This document shows positions 53,259-61,535 of a DNA stretch of 64,000 bases, one piece after another (within the stretch, counting starts at the first letter, position 1; the number at the start of each line of letters is the position of its first letter). The notes below the pieces were generated by a model. The model saw nothing but the letters and a program-made list of their open reading frames with translations, had not been told where the DNA came from and made no database searches. The position numbers were made by a program, and so were the translations under genes. The stretch is from Streptomyces sp. SPB162 (lineage in GTDB: Bacteria; Actinomycetota; Actinomycetes; Streptomycetales; Streptomycetaceae), in NCBI RefSeq assembly GCF_029504575.1, contig NZ_JAQFII010000001.1:1574501-1638500 (forward strand), in the 5' to 3' direction.

Positions 53259-54203
53259 GTGATCGAGCTCGAGGGAGTACCCGAGCTGATCGACCCGGTC
53301 ATGGTGGCCGCGTTCGAGGGCTGGAACGACGCCGGCGACGCAGCCTCCACCGCGGTCGGCCACATGGACCGGGAGTTCAAGGGCGAGGTCTTCGCGGCGC
53401 TGGACGCCGAGGACTACTACGACTTCCAGGTCAACCGGCCGACGGTCTGGCTGGACGCCGGGGTACGCAAGATCACCTGGCCGACCACCCGGCTGTCGGT
53501 GGTCCGGGTCCAGAATCCGCGTCCCCGCGACCTCGTCCTGGTCCGCGGCATCGAGCCGAGCATGCGCTGGCGCTCGTTCTGCAACGAGATCCTGGGCTTC
53601 GCCCATGAACTCGGCGTGGAGATGGTCGTCGTGCTCGGCGCGCTGCTGGGCGACACCCCGCACACCCGCCCGGTCCCCGTCACCGGGGTGACCTCCGACG
53701 CGGACCTCGCCGTCGCCCTGAACCTGGAGGAGTCCCGCTACGAGGGCCCGACCGGCATCGTCGGCATCCTGCAGGAGGCGTGCACGCACGCCGGCATCCC
53801 GGCGGTCAGCCTGTGGGCCGCCGTACCGCACTACGTGTCGCAGCCACCGAACCCCAAGGCGACGCTCGCCCTCCTCAACCGCCTGGAGGACCTGCTCGAC
53901 GTGCGGATCCCGCTCGGCGAACTGCCGGAGGACGCGCGCGCCTGGCAGGTCGGGGTGGACCAGCTGGCGGCCGAGGACAGCGAAGTCGCCGAGTACGTGC
54001 AGACGTTGGAGGAGGCCCGCGACACCGTCGAACTGCCGGAGGCGTCGGGCGAGGCCATCGCCAAGGAGTTCGAGCGCTATCTGCGGCGCCGCGACCCCGA
54101 CACCGGCGAGGCGCACCCCTACCTGAGGGACACCTCGGGGCCGCACCCCGCCCGGGGCGCCGCCAAGGAGGAGCCCGAACCGGACGACTCCGAGGACGAG
54201 TAG
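53259..54203 (+). CDS. parJ: PAC2-family protein, probable ParJ
   Basis: 314 residues, GTG start with GGAAGGAGG upstream. The PAC2 domain covers about 10-260 (PVMVAAFEGWNDAGDAASTAVGHM, VLGALLGDTPHTRPVPVTGVTSD, TGIVGILQEACTHAGIPAVSLWAAVPHYVSQPPNPKATLALLNRLE), ending in an acidic tail. PAC2 proteins are named after a eukaryotic proteasome assembly chaperone. From memory, the S. coelicolor gene between glpD and mshC, SCO1662, is ParJ, an actinobacterial signature protein that binds ParA and affects chromosome segregation during sporulation. The position here fits that gene; the name rests on recalled synteny. Confidence 0.75.
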   Translation: MIELEGVPELIDPVMVAAFEGWNDAGDAASTAVGHMDREFKGEVFAALDAEDYYDFQVNRPTVWLDAGVRKITWPTTRLSVVRVQNPRPRDLVLVRGIEPSMRWRSFCNEILGFAHELGVEMVVVLGALLGDTPHTRPVPVTGVTSDADLAVALNLEESRYEGPTGIVGILQEACTHAGIPAVSLWAAVPHYVSQPPNPKATLALLNRLEDLLDVRIPLGELPEDARAWQVGVDQLAAEDSEVAEYVQTLEEARDTVELPEASGEAIAKEFERYLRRRDPDTGEAHPYLRDTSGPHPARGAAKEEPEPDDSEDE

Positions 54204-54220
54204 CCCTTCCTCACGACGAC

Positions 54221-54263
54221 CGGCCGCCGTCCGGGTGCGTACCTCGCACCCGGCCGGCGGCCG
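54221..54263. terminator. Bidirectional terminator
   Basis: 19-bp arms (54221-54239, 54245-54263; one mismatch) with loop TACCT between the convergent PAC2 and GH31 genes. Confidence 0.85.
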
Positions 54264-54285
54264 TCTCGTACGCCGTCGCCAGGGG

Positions 54286-57200
54286 TCAGGCGCAGCTGAA
54301 CTTCGCCGCGGCCCAGTCCCCGTGGTCACCGCTCTTGGAACCGTTGGTGTCGGTGATCCTCAGCCGGACGTGCCGCGCCCCGCCGAGCGGGACGTCCACC
54401 GGCACGGTCGCGGAGGCGCCCGTCACCTTCGGCGAGGTCCACAGCACCTTGCCGTCGGCCTCGACCGAGAAGGCCACCTCCCCGTAGCCGTTGATCTCGT
54501 CGTCGATCCCGGTGTCCGCGGTGAACCGGGTGCAGCGGCCGCCGGTGTAGAGCTCGATATCGGAGTCGGCGTGGGCGCCGATCCCCTTGGGGTAGACCGT
54601 GCCCGCCAGAGTGATCGGATGACCGTCCGCGGCACCCGACTCCCCGTTGCTGCGGTCGCGTTCCGGCGGCCCGTAGCCGTTGCCCTCGCTCAGCCACACC
54701 ATGTCGCTCGCCCAGGTGTCGGCCACCGGCGGCCGCGGCATCGTGGAGACCGCGAACGGCTGCGCCGTCACCCGGTCCTGCCCGGCCGTCCGGTAGGCGG
54801 CGGAGGCCTGCAGCACGGCCTCCCCCGGCGCCGCGTCCCGCGGCGGGGTGACCGTGACCTGGACCCGTCGGGTCGTCCCGGCGGGGACGCGGGCCACCGG
54901 CGCGGGGGCCGTCACCGACCAGCCGGCCGGCGCCGTCAGGGTCACCTGCACCCCGGTGGCGTCCTTGGCGCCTGCCGTCACGTCGACCGGCACGGTCGCC
55001 GGCACGCCCGCGCCGACCTCCTGCGCCGGCGGCGACGAGATGGTGGCGGCGGTGCCCGGCGCCTTGCCCCCGAGCGCGCTCGCGCCCAGCAGCCGCAGGG
55101 TGAACGGCTTCGCGGTGCTCAGTGACGTGGTCTTGACCTGCACCACGCCGCCCCGGTCGGCGGCGTCGTACCACCAGCCGCGCGTGGCCGCGTCGAAGGC
55201 GGCCTTCGAGGTGTACTTCGGCAGCGCGGTCCCGTCCAGCAGGAGCCGGGACGGCGCGTCGCCGGTGTGCACGGTGAACCGGTACGGGCGGGTGGTCTGC
55301 TTGCCCTGGAAGGTCCCGTTGCTCGCTCCCACGTCGACGGTCACGTCGCCCGCGCCGGAGGCCGGGGCCCGGACGGTGACTTTCTGCTGCGCGGACTTCC
55401 CGGCCCGGCTCTGCCGGGTGACGCCGTCGTCCTCGTACAGCGTGAAGGAGGACGTGCCCTGCGGGTAGACGTCCCAGGCGACCGGCGACGAGGGCGTGCG
55501 GTCCTGGTAGGACCTGATGCCGGGCCACATCGGCACGGCGGCGCCGGCTTTGACGAAGAGCGGCAGGGTGCCCAGCGGCGCGCTGTAGCCGTTGACCGTG
55601 GTCGGACCCTGGTAGATCCTGCCCGTCCAGTAGTCGGTCCAGGTGCCCTTCGGCAGGTAGATGCCGTCGCGCACCGCGGTGTCCTGGTAGACCGGCGCAA
55701 CGAGGAAGTCCTCGCCGGACAGGAACTCGTACTTCGCGGCGTCGGTGGCGGCCTTCGGGTCGTCCGGGTACTCCAGCGCGAGCGGCCTGACCTGGCCGAC
55801 ACCGGTGCGGTTCGCCTCGGCCGCGTAGGAGTACGTGTACGGCAGCAGCGACTCCTTGAGCTTGAGGTACTTGCGGTTGATGGACGTGTACGGCTCCCCG
55901 TACCGGTAGGGCTGCTTGTCGTTCGCGGCCCAGCCGTCCATCGTCATCACGGCCGGCAGGAAGGACTTCCACTCCAGGTCGCGGGTGTAGGTCTTGGGAC
56001 TGCCGCCGAAGATGCCGTCGATGTCGCCCGAGGTGTAGGCGAGCCCGGACATCGTGGCGCCCGCGTACGTCGGGATCTGCCAGCGGATGTACTCCCAGCT
56101 GCCCGACTGGTCGCCGGACCACTGCACACCGCAGCGCTGCGCGCCCGACCAGCTCTCGGGGGCCCAGGTGAAGCCGCGGGCGTCGCTGTTGTCCTCGATG
56201 CCCCGGTAGGCGTCCTTGCAGCCGTCGAGGGCGAACTTGTAGCCGCCGCCGACCCAGGCCACGTCGAGCTTGGCGATCCGCTGGCCGGCCTTGACCTGGT
56301 CGGCGAGCTTGTCGATGCCGTCCTCGGTCCACAGGCCCGTCGCCATCTTGCGGTCCTTCAGGCCCGCGGAGGTCTCCGGGAGGTTCTCGTAGCCGCAGCC
56401 GTAGCCGTCGTTGACGAGCATCCAGCCGTTCGGCATGTCGTTCTCGACGTAGTCGTCGGCGACCGCGAGGGAGTCCAGGGTGTGGCGCTCGCCCCGGTTG
56501 GCGTTGTGCAGGTAGCAGTCGGAGTCGCCGACCTCGAGCCCGTACACGGGCGGCAGGAAGGGGCGGCCGGTCAGCTGCGTGTACTGGCCGATGACGTCCT
56601 TGGTGGACGGCCCGGCGAAGTAGTACGCGTCGAAGCGGTTCTCCTGCTCGGTCGTCGCGACCGGGTCGGTGAAGGCGTACGTGCCGGGCGCGTAGGTGTT
56701 GCGGTAGGCGCCGTAGCCGGCCGAGGAGAGGTAGAACGGCACGGAGTTGGGGTGGCCGCCGTCGTTCCAGTTGTCGTCGACGCCGACCTCGACGGTCTGG
56801 CCCCGGTGCGAGGTGTTGCCCCGGCCGTTCTGCATCCCGGCGCCGTAGAACTGCTCGGTGGCGCCGCGCTCCAGGGTCTGGGTGGTCTTCGCGCCGTTCC
56901 AGCTCAGGCCCTTGGACTCGGCCCAGACCTTGGTGCCGTCGGCGCGGTACAGGGCGAAGCGCAGCGGGGACTTGTACGCGCGCAGGGTGACCTGGGACGT
57001 GCTCAGCTCATAGCGGTCGCCGGCGTCCCGCCAGCGGGTGGCCGGCGCGGCGCCCTGCGGCAGCACGATGTCGCTGCCGGTGGGGTCGGTGAACGTGCCG
57101 TCGGGCGCGAGTTCCAGCCGGAACGTCCGGTCCGACACGAAGCTGACCCGGACCTCGGCCTTGCCCGCTGTCAGGTGGTACACGGGCCCGTCGGCGGTGA

Positions 57201-57372
57201 AGCCGGTCAGATTCCCGACGGTGGTGTCGGCGGCGTCGGCGGTGTCGGTGCTTTCGGCGGGCGCGGCGTGTGCGGTGCCCGCGACCGGGGCCAGCAGGGC
57301 CACGAGCAGGCCCAGGAGTACGAGCAGCGGTATCGCATGGATCCTGCGGAGGTTTTGAGCATCCCTGTGCAT
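54286..57372 (-). CDS. Secreted GH31 glycosidase with NPCBM domain
   Basis: Extracellular glycoside hydrolase of 1028 residues. A Sec signal peptide (LLVLLGLLVALLAPVAGTAHA) comes first. The GH31 N-terminal beta domain and catalytic barrel follow, with the nucleophile Asp in IAKLDVAWVGGG (near 367) and the acid/base Asp in QWSGDQSGSWEYIRW (near 422). Next come C-terminal beta domains (LYEDDGVT), an NEW3-like Ig domain (APAGWSVTAPAPVARVPAGTTRRV), and a C-terminal NPCBM carbohydrate-binding module (YPKGIGAHADSDIELYTGG...RITDTNGSKSGDHGDWA). The alpha-linked substrate cannot be fixed. A palindrome lies in its leader. Confidence 0.92.
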   Translation of the reverse strand: MHRDAQNLRRIHAIPLLVLLGLLVALLAPVAGTAHAAPAESTDTADAADTTVGNLTGFTADGPVYHLTAGKAEVRVSFVSDRTFRLELAPDGTFTDPTGSDIVLPQGAAPATRWRDAGDRYELSTSQVTLRAYKSPLRFALYRADGTKVWAESKGLSWNGAKTTQTLERGATEQFYGAGMQNGRGNTSHRGQTVEVGVDDNWNDGGHPNSVPFYLSSAGYGAYRNTYAPGTYAFTDPVATTEQENRFDAYYFAGPSTKDVIGQYTQLTGRPFLPPVYGLEVGDSDCYLHNANRGERHTLDSLAVADDYVENDMPNGWMLVNDGYGCGYENLPETSAGLKDRKMATGLWTEDGIDKLADQVKAGQRIAKLDVAWVGGGYKFALDGCKDAYRGIEDNSDARGFTWAPESWSGAQRCGVQWSGDQSGSWEYIRWQIPTYAGATMSGLAYTSGDIDGIFGGSPKTYTRDLEWKSFLPAVMTMDGWAANDKQPYRYGEPYTSINRKYLKLKESLLPYTYSYAAEANRTGVGQVRPLALEYPDDPKAATDAAKYEFLSGEDFLVAPVYQDTAVRDGIYLPKGTWTDYWTGRIYQGPTTVNGYSAPLGTLPLFVKAGAAVPMWPGIRSYQDRTPSSPVAWDVYPQGTSSFTLYEDDGVTRQSRAGKSAQQKVTVRAPASGAGDVTVDVGASNGTFQGKQTTRPYRFTVHTGDAPSRLLLDGTALPKYTSKAAFDAATRGWWYDAADRGGVVQVKTTSLSTAKPFTLRLLGASALGGKAPGTAATISSPPAQEVGAGVPATVPVDVTAGAKDATGVQVTLTAPAGWSVTAPAPVARVPAGTTRRVQVTVTPPRDAAPGEAVLQASAAYRTAGQDRVTAQPFAVSTMPRPPVADTWASDMVWLSEGNGYGPPERDRSNGESGAADGHPITLAGTVYPKGIGAHADSDIELYTGGRCTRFTADTGIDDEINGYGEVAFSVEADGKVLWTSPKVTGASATVPVDVPLGGARHVRLRITDTNGSKSGDHGDWAAAKFSCA

Positions 57373-57390
57373 GAACACCTCTCTGGCTGC

Positions 57391-57426
57391 AACTGCGCGC
57401 AGTTCGGAGCATCAAATGCGCAACTG
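57391..57426. promoter_or_regulatory. Candidate operator of the GH31 gene
   Basis: Perfect 14-bp palindrome AACTGCGCGCAGTT (57391-57404). A further half-site AACTG at 57422-57426 in the context GCGCAACTG is 31 bp from the first, about three helical turns. It lies 18 bp before the start codon and below a possible TATACA -10 box. Confidence 0.55.
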
Positions 57427-57477
57427 TGAGCGTGTATAGCGCAGATGTTGTGCTCATGACCAGAGGGCGGGACGAGA

Positions 57478-57507
57478 ACGGCCCCGGCGGAGATCCGCCG
57501 GGGCCGT
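57478..57507 (-). terminator. Terminator after mshC
   Basis: Perfect 14-bp stem (57478-57491 and 57494-57507, arm ACGGCCCCGGCGGA), 22 bp past the mshC stop. Confidence 0.85.
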
Positions 57508-57529
57508 ACCTGCCGATGGGGGCGTGTCG

Positions 57530-58759
57530 CTACAGGGCGACGCCCAGCAGCGCGTCCACCGCGCGGGAGACCACGCCGGGCGCGCCCTCGTCCGTGCCGC
57601 CCGACACCGCCTGCGAGACGGCCCAGCGGTCCACCGCGGCGAGCGCGGCCGGTGCGTCCAGGTCGTCGGCGAGCGCCTCGCGGATCTCCTCCACGAGCGC
57701 CTCGGCAGGGGGACCGTCAGGACGGGAGACCGCCGCGCGCCAGCGCGCGAGGCGCTCGACGGCGTCGGCGAGGACGCTGTCGGTCCACTCCCAGTCGGCA
57801 CGGTAGTGGTGGGCGAGGAGCGAGAGCCGGATCGCGGCCGGGTCGACCCCGTCACGGCGCAGTTGGGAGACGAAGACCAGGTTGCCCTTGGACTTCGACA
57901 TCTTCTCGCCGTTGAGGGCGACCATGCCCGCGTGCACGTAGGCCTTGGCCATCGGGAACTCGCCGGTGAGCACCTGGGCGTGCGAGGCGCCCATCTCATG
58001 GTGCGGGAAGGCGAGGTCGGAGCCGCCGCCCTGGACGTCGAAGCCCATCCCGAGGTGGTCCAGCGCGATGGCCACACACTCGATGTGCCAGCCGGGCCGG
58101 CCGCGGCCCAGCGAGGCGCCGTCCCAGCTCGGCTCGCCCTCGCGGGCGGCCATCCAGAGCATCGGGTCCAGCGGGTTCTTCTTGCCGGGGCGGTCCGGGT
58201 CGCCGCCGCGCTCCGCGGACAGGATCCGCATCGCGGTCGCGTCCAGCCGGGAGACCTGGCCGAAGTGCGGGTCGGAGTCGACGGAGAAGTAGGTGTCACC
58301 GCCCAGTTCGTAGGCCGCGCCCAGTTCCAGGAGCCGTTCGACCAGCGGGACGATCCCGGGTATGGCCTCGACGGCGCCGATGTAGTGGTCCGGGGGGAGC
58401 ATCCGCAGCGCGGTCATGTCCTCGCGGAACAGGGCGGTCTCACGCTCGGCGAGCGCGGTCCAGTCGTCTCCGTTGGCGACAGCCCGCTCGAGGAGCGGAT
58501 CGTCGACATCGGTGACGTTCTGGACGTACTGCACCTGGCGCTTCGTATCCAGCCACACGCGCTGCACGAGGTCGAACGCGTTGTAGGTGGCCGCGTGCCC
58601 CATGTGGGTGGCGTCGTAGGGGGTGATCCCGCAGACATAGATGCGGGCGACCGGACCGGGGTCCAGGGTTACCGGGCCACCGGTCGCGGTGTCGTGGAGG
58701 CGGAGGTCGCGGCCACTGCCGGGAAGGGCAGGGACGTCGGAAGCGGGCCAGGCATACAT
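57530..58759 (-). CDS. mshC: Mycothiol cysteine ligase MshC
   Basis: Joins cysteine to GlcN-Ins with ATP in mycothiol synthesis, the third of the late steps. 409 residues, homologous to cysteinyl-tRNA synthetase. Zinc/HIGH region [19 protein letters not shown] (about 42-60), and KMSKSKGN (about 285-292) for ATP. It lacks the tRNA anticodon-binding C-terminus, which separates it from CysS. ATG 58759 lies 6 nt after TACGCT, so it is probably leaderless; longer readings have no support. The next genes upstream are its conserved actinobacterial neighbours. Confidence 0.96.
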   Translation of the reverse strand: MYAWPASDVPALPGSGRDLRLHDTATGGPVTLDPGPVARIYVCGITPYDATHMGHAATYNAFDLVQRVWLDTKRQVQYVQNVTDVDDPLLERAVANGDDWTALAERETALFREDMTALRMLPPDHYIGAVEAIPGIVPLVERLLELGAAYELGGDTYFSVDSDPHFGQVSRLDATAMRILSAERGGDPDRPGKKNPLDPMLWMAAREGEPSWDGASLGRGRPGWHIECVAIALDHLGMGFDVQGGGSDLAFPHHEMGASHAQVLTGEFPMAKAYVHAGMVALNGEKMSKSKGNLVFVSQLRRDGVDPAAIRLSLLAHHYRADWEWTDSVLADAVERLARWRAAVSRPDGPPAEALVEEIREALADDLDAPAALAAVDRWAVSQAVSGGTDEGAPGVVSRAVDALLGVAL

Positions 58760-58765
58760 GTCATG

Positions 58766-58771
58766 AGCGTA
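58766..58771 (-). promoter_or_regulatory. Candidate leaderless -10 box of mshC
   Basis: TACGCT on the minus strand, 6 nt before the mshC ATG. Confidence 0.5.
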
Positions 58772-58895
58772 ACCGGACGTGGGTTCCGGAATCGAACCCG
58801 GAGGGCGACCGGAGTACGGATGGGCCGGATTGGCCGTCTTGACTTTCCCGCGAACCGCCGTCCGGAGGCCGCCCCGGGTCCCCCGCCGACGGCAC

Positions 58896-58941
58896 GGCCC
58901 GCACGGCGGGCCCCCGGCCAGAGCACTGGTGCTCTGGCCGG
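58896..58941. repeat. Hairpin and extra terminal-repeat copy beside element 2
   Basis: A hairpin GGCCCGC-ACG-GCGGGCC (58896-58912) is followed by CCGGCCAGAGCAC (58914-58926), a second, inverted copy of the outer end of element 2. With the element end it forms a perfect 13-bp-arm palindrome at 58914-58941. It could be the remnant of another element or act as terminator. The rest of 58772-58895 shows nothing. Confidence 0.65.
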
Positions 58942-59088
58942 AAGGGTTCACCGGTTCGCGACGCCCGGCACGGCACTTCGCCGCGTTGTCGCAGTCGTCC
59001 GAGTACGCCCGGTACGAGGACGATCCTCCGCCTCGCGACGCACCGCACCGGACGCCGCGCACCAGGCAAACCCTTCCGGCCAGAGCAC
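58929..59088 (-). repeat. 160-bp palindromic repeat element, copy 2 (MITE-like)
   Basis: Perfect 20-bp terminal inverted repeats (58929-58948 and 59069-59088, starting GTGCTCTGGCCGG). Read on the minus strand, the interior 58970-59060 is homologous to that of the element at 20238-20395: 31 of 36 bases in the left block and 21 of 22 in the right block agree. A hairpin lies at 58996-59022. The element begins at the stop codon of the SCO1664-family gene, in the same orientation relative to its gene as copy 1. No ORF inside. Confidence 0.82.
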
Positions 59089-60014
59089 TAGACGGGCGGC
59101 CAGGGGATCGCCGGCCACTGGCCGCTCGGCAGCGGGTAGCGGCCGGTGCGCAGCAGCTCCGCCACCCGGGTGCCGACCGCCGCCACCTCGGTGTCGGTCA
59201 GCAACGCGGCCAGCCGGCCGCCCAGCTCGCCCGCCAGCTCCGCCGTGAGGCGGCGGAGCACGGCGACGGCCTCGTCGGGCAGCGGTTCGTCCGCCCAACC
59301 CCACAGGAGGGTGCGCAGCTTGTCCTCGGTGTGGAAGGAGACGCCGTGGTCGATGCCGTAGAGCCGGCCGTCCGGCGCCGGCAGCAGATGGCCGCCCTTG
59401 CGGTCGGCATTGTTGATCACGGCGTCCAGGAGGGCGATCCGGCGCAGTCGCGGGTCGTCGGCGTGCACCAGCAGCGCGGTGCGGCCCTCGCCCACCTCGG
59501 CCCGCACGACCGGCTTCCAGCCCTCGCCCGGCTCGTCCTCCTCGACCAGGCCGAGCAGCTCCCGCTCCTCCTCGGCCTCGTCGATCCACAGCTGGCACAT
59601 GCCCTCGCCGTACGGGCCGTCCCGCAGCACCGTCGGCGGTACGAGCCCCCAGCCGGTGGCCTCCGAGACCAGATACGCGGCCACCTCGCGCTCGGCGAGG
59701 GTGCCGTCGGGGAAGTCCCACAGCGGACGCTCTCCGGCGACGGGCTTGTAGACGCACCGCGCGGTCCGGCCGTCGAGGGCGACCTCGCAGTACAGGACGG
59801 CGTTGGAGGCGTCGCGCAGCTGCCCGCGCACGGTCAGCTCGCCGCGGGTGAGCAGCTCCACGGCGTCGCCCGCCGGTGTTTCCGCGCCCGGCTCACGGCC
59901 GCGCGTGGCGTCCGACGTGTCGGCGGCCGCGTCCGGCGAATCGGAGGGCGCGTCCGGCGTGTCGGCGGTGTCGCCGCTCAGGCTCCCCGCCGGTACCCGT
60001 TCTGGCGCGGGCAT
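59088..60014 (-). CDS. SCO1664-family (PI3/4-kinase-like) protein
   Basis: 308 residues from ATG 60014, which has GGAAGG 6 nt upstream inside the preceding gene. The first 50 residues are Asp/Ala/Ser-rich and disordered. The remainder is the TIGR03843 family, with kinase-like motifs: Lys in [38 protein letters not shown], the catalytic-loop-like [17 protein letters not shown] and the DFG-like [10 protein letters not shown]. It may phosphorylate a small molecule or protein; no substrate is known to me. In actinobacteria it is regularly found with mshC, a DUF3090 gene and a phosphoglycerate-mutase-like gene, as here. Confidence 0.88.
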   Translation of the reverse strand: MPAPERVPAGSLSGDTADTPDAPSDSPDAAADTSDATRGREPGAETPAGDAVELLTRGELTVRGQLRDASNAVLYCEVALDGRTARCVYKPVAGERPLWDFPDGTLAEREVAAYLVSEATGWGLVPPTVLRDGPYGEGMCQLWIDEAEEERELLGLVEEDEPGEGWKPVVRAEVGEGRTALLVHADDPRLRRIALLDAVINNADRKGGHLLPAPDGRLYGIDHGVSFHTEDKLRTLLWGWADEPLPDEAVAVLRRLTAELAGELGGRLAALLTDTEVAAVGTRVAELLRTGRYPLPSGQWPAIPWPPV

Positions 60015-60568
60015 ACGTGTCCTTCCGGATCCAGGGGCAGGCTGCACAGCGGGCACGGCGGGCGGCCCGCCGAGACCACGTCCAGGGCGCGCTTGGCGAA
60101 GGACCGGGCCTGCGCGCCGGTCAGGTGGACCCGCAGCAGCGGCGGCCCGTTCTCGTCGTCCTCCCGCAGCTCCTCGGCCGCTTCGAGCGTGGCGTCGTCG
60201 GCGTCGGGTTCGACCTCGACGAGCGCCTGGGCCTCCAGGACCATGCGCTCCTGGGTGCTGTCCCAGGCCAGCGCCATGGTGCCGACCCGGAACTCCTCCT
60301 CGACGGGGCTGTCGAGCGGCGCGGTGTCCGCCAGTTCGCCCGGCGCGACCGCGGGCACGACGGTGCTGCCGCCGGTCCGCCGAACCACCTCGTCCAGCAG
60401 TTCGTCGATGCGTTCGGCCAACGCCGCGACCTGCGTCTTCTCCAGGGCGACGCTGGTGGTGCGGCCTGCGCCGGTGGCCTGCAGGAAGAAGATGCGCTGG
60501 CCCGGCTCGCCGACCGTTCCGGCGACGAACCGGTCCGGCTGTTCGTAGAAGAAGACCTGACGGGGCAC
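59978..60568 (-). CDS. DUF3090-family protein
   Basis: 196 residues, TIGR03847/DUF3090 type: FFYEQPDRFVAGTVGEPGQRIFFLQATG at the N-terminus, GTMALAWDSTQERMVLEAQAL in the middle, and a C-terminal zinc-knuckle-like [23 protein letters not shown]. The cysteine pattern CPLC...HVCP suggests metal binding. It is part of the conserved neighbourhood of mshC and overlaps the following gene by 37 bp. Function unknown. Confidence 0.9.
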   Translation of the reverse strand: MPRQVFFYEQPDRFVAGTVGEPGQRIFFLQATGAGRTTSVALEKTQVAALAERIDELLDEVVRRTGGSTVVPAVAPGELADTAPLDSPVEEEFRVGTMALAWDSTQERMVLEAQALVEVEPDADDATLEAAEELREDDENGPPLLRVHLTGAQARSFAKRALDVVSAGRPPCPLCSLPLDPEGHVCPRQNGYRRGA

Positions 60569-60581
60569 GTCCTGCTCCGTT

Positions 60582-60661
60582 TGCTCGACTGTGCGTCTGC
60601 TCGACTGTGGGACTGCTCAGCTGCGGCGGTGCTCAGTTACGGGTGTGTTCGGCTCTGGGTG
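60582..60661. repeat. Five imperfect 16-bp tandem repeats
   Basis: TGCTC (TGTTC in the last) starts at 60582, 60598, 60614, 60630 and 60646, an exact 16-bp period. The unit is like TGCTCGACTGTGGGAC, with increasing divergence to the right. It lies in the 173-bp gap directly upstream of the DUF3090 gene; no gene is inside. Confidence 0.8.
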
Positions 60662-60741
60662 GAAGCGGCTGTCCCGCACCGCCGGACACCGGTCCGGGGC
60701 GGCGGAACGCTGCCGGTCCACCACCCTACTGCGGAAGCCGA

Positions 60742-61479
60742 TCACGGTGCGCCCGTGCCTCCGCCGACCACCGCGTCCCCCGCCGTGTCCCCGGTGGCGT
60801 TTCCGCCCACCTCCGACGCCTCGGTGGCCGCGGCGGACGGTGCGGGGGCGAGTCCGGTGAGGTCGCCGGTGTCACCGAGCCGCAGCAGGAACGGCCGGTA
60901 CGCGGTGTAGCGGATCGCGGTCACCGAGCAGGGGTCGACGGCGATCCGCTGGAAGAGGTCGAGGTGCATGCCCAGGGCGTCGGCGGCGATGGCCTTGATG
61001 ATGTCGCCGTGCGAGCAGATGGCGTAGACCGCGTCGGGGCCGTGACTCTCCTCGATCCTCGCGTTCCAGTCCCGCACCGCGTCGACGGCGCGCGCCTGCA
61101 TGGACCGCAGCGACTCGCCGTCGGGGCCGGGGAAGACCGCGGCGGACGGATGGCGCTGCACGGTGGCCCACAGCGGTTCCTCGGCGAGCTCGGAGAGCTT
61201 GCGGCCCGTCCAGTCCCCGTAGCGGCACTCGCCGATCCGGTCCTCGGTGTGGACGGGCAGCTCGGGGCGGGTGTCCAGCATCGGCTGGACGGTCTCCCGA
61301 CAGCGCTGCAGCGGACTGGTGACGACGGCGGCCAGCGGTACCACGGCCAGCCGGGCGGCGAGCTCGGTGGCCTGGGCGCGGCCGCTGTCGTCCAGGGCCA
61401 CGCCCTGGCTCCAGCCGGCCAGCACTCCGTCGGCGTTGGCGGTGGACCGCCCGTGGCGGACAAGGATCACGGTGGGCAT
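60742..61479 (-). CDS. Histidine-phosphatase-superfamily protein (MSMEG_4193 family)
   Basis: 245 residues. Phosphoglycerate-mutase-like fold: catalytic His in LVRHGRSTANADG (residues 6-18), TSPLQRCRETVQPML, GECRYGDWTGR (Glu as proton donor), and the second His in ICSHGDIIKAI. This is the TIGR03848 family, linked to mshC and the SCO1664-type gene. The last 35 residues are Ala/Gly/Thr-rich. ATG follows TAGGCT by 7 nt, so it may be leaderless. Likely a phosphatase; substrate unknown. Confidence 0.92.
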   Translation of the reverse strand: MPTVILVRHGRSTANADGVLAGWSQGVALDDSGRAQATELAARLAVVPLAAVVTSPLQRCRETVQPMLDTRPELPVHTEDRIGECRYGDWTGRKLSELAEEPLWATVQRHPSAAVFPGPDGESLRSMQARAVDAVRDWNARIEESHGPDAVYAICSHGDIIKAIAADALGMHLDLFQRIAVDPCSVTAIRYTAYRPFLLRLGDTGDLTGLAPAPSAAATEASEVGGNATGDTAGDAVVGGGTGAP

Positions 61480-61486
61480 GTCGGCC

Positions 61487-61492
61487 AGCCTA
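61487..61492 (-). promoter_or_regulatory. Candidate leaderless -10 box of the phosphatase gene
   Basis: TAGGCT on the minus strand, 7 nt before the ATG at 61479. Confidence 0.5.
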
Positions 61493-61535
61493 CGTCGGTG
61501 GTGTGACTTCGCCGGATCGCGGAAGAATAGCCAGC

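Noticed and set aside
53259-54203. Calling the PAC2 protein a proteasome assembly chaperone.
   Set aside because: The family name comes from eukaryotes; actinobacterial members near mshC are linked to ParA instead, and the gene is 38 kb from prcBA.
58786-58806. GGGTTCGATTCC on the minus strand upstream of mshC, like a tRNA T-arm, tempting because MshC is a cysteinyl-tRNA synthetase relative.
   Set aside because: The 5-bp stem works only with an 8-nt loop, no acceptor, D- or anticodon arm can be built around it, and a good -10 box for mshC lies just downstream. It is chance similarity.
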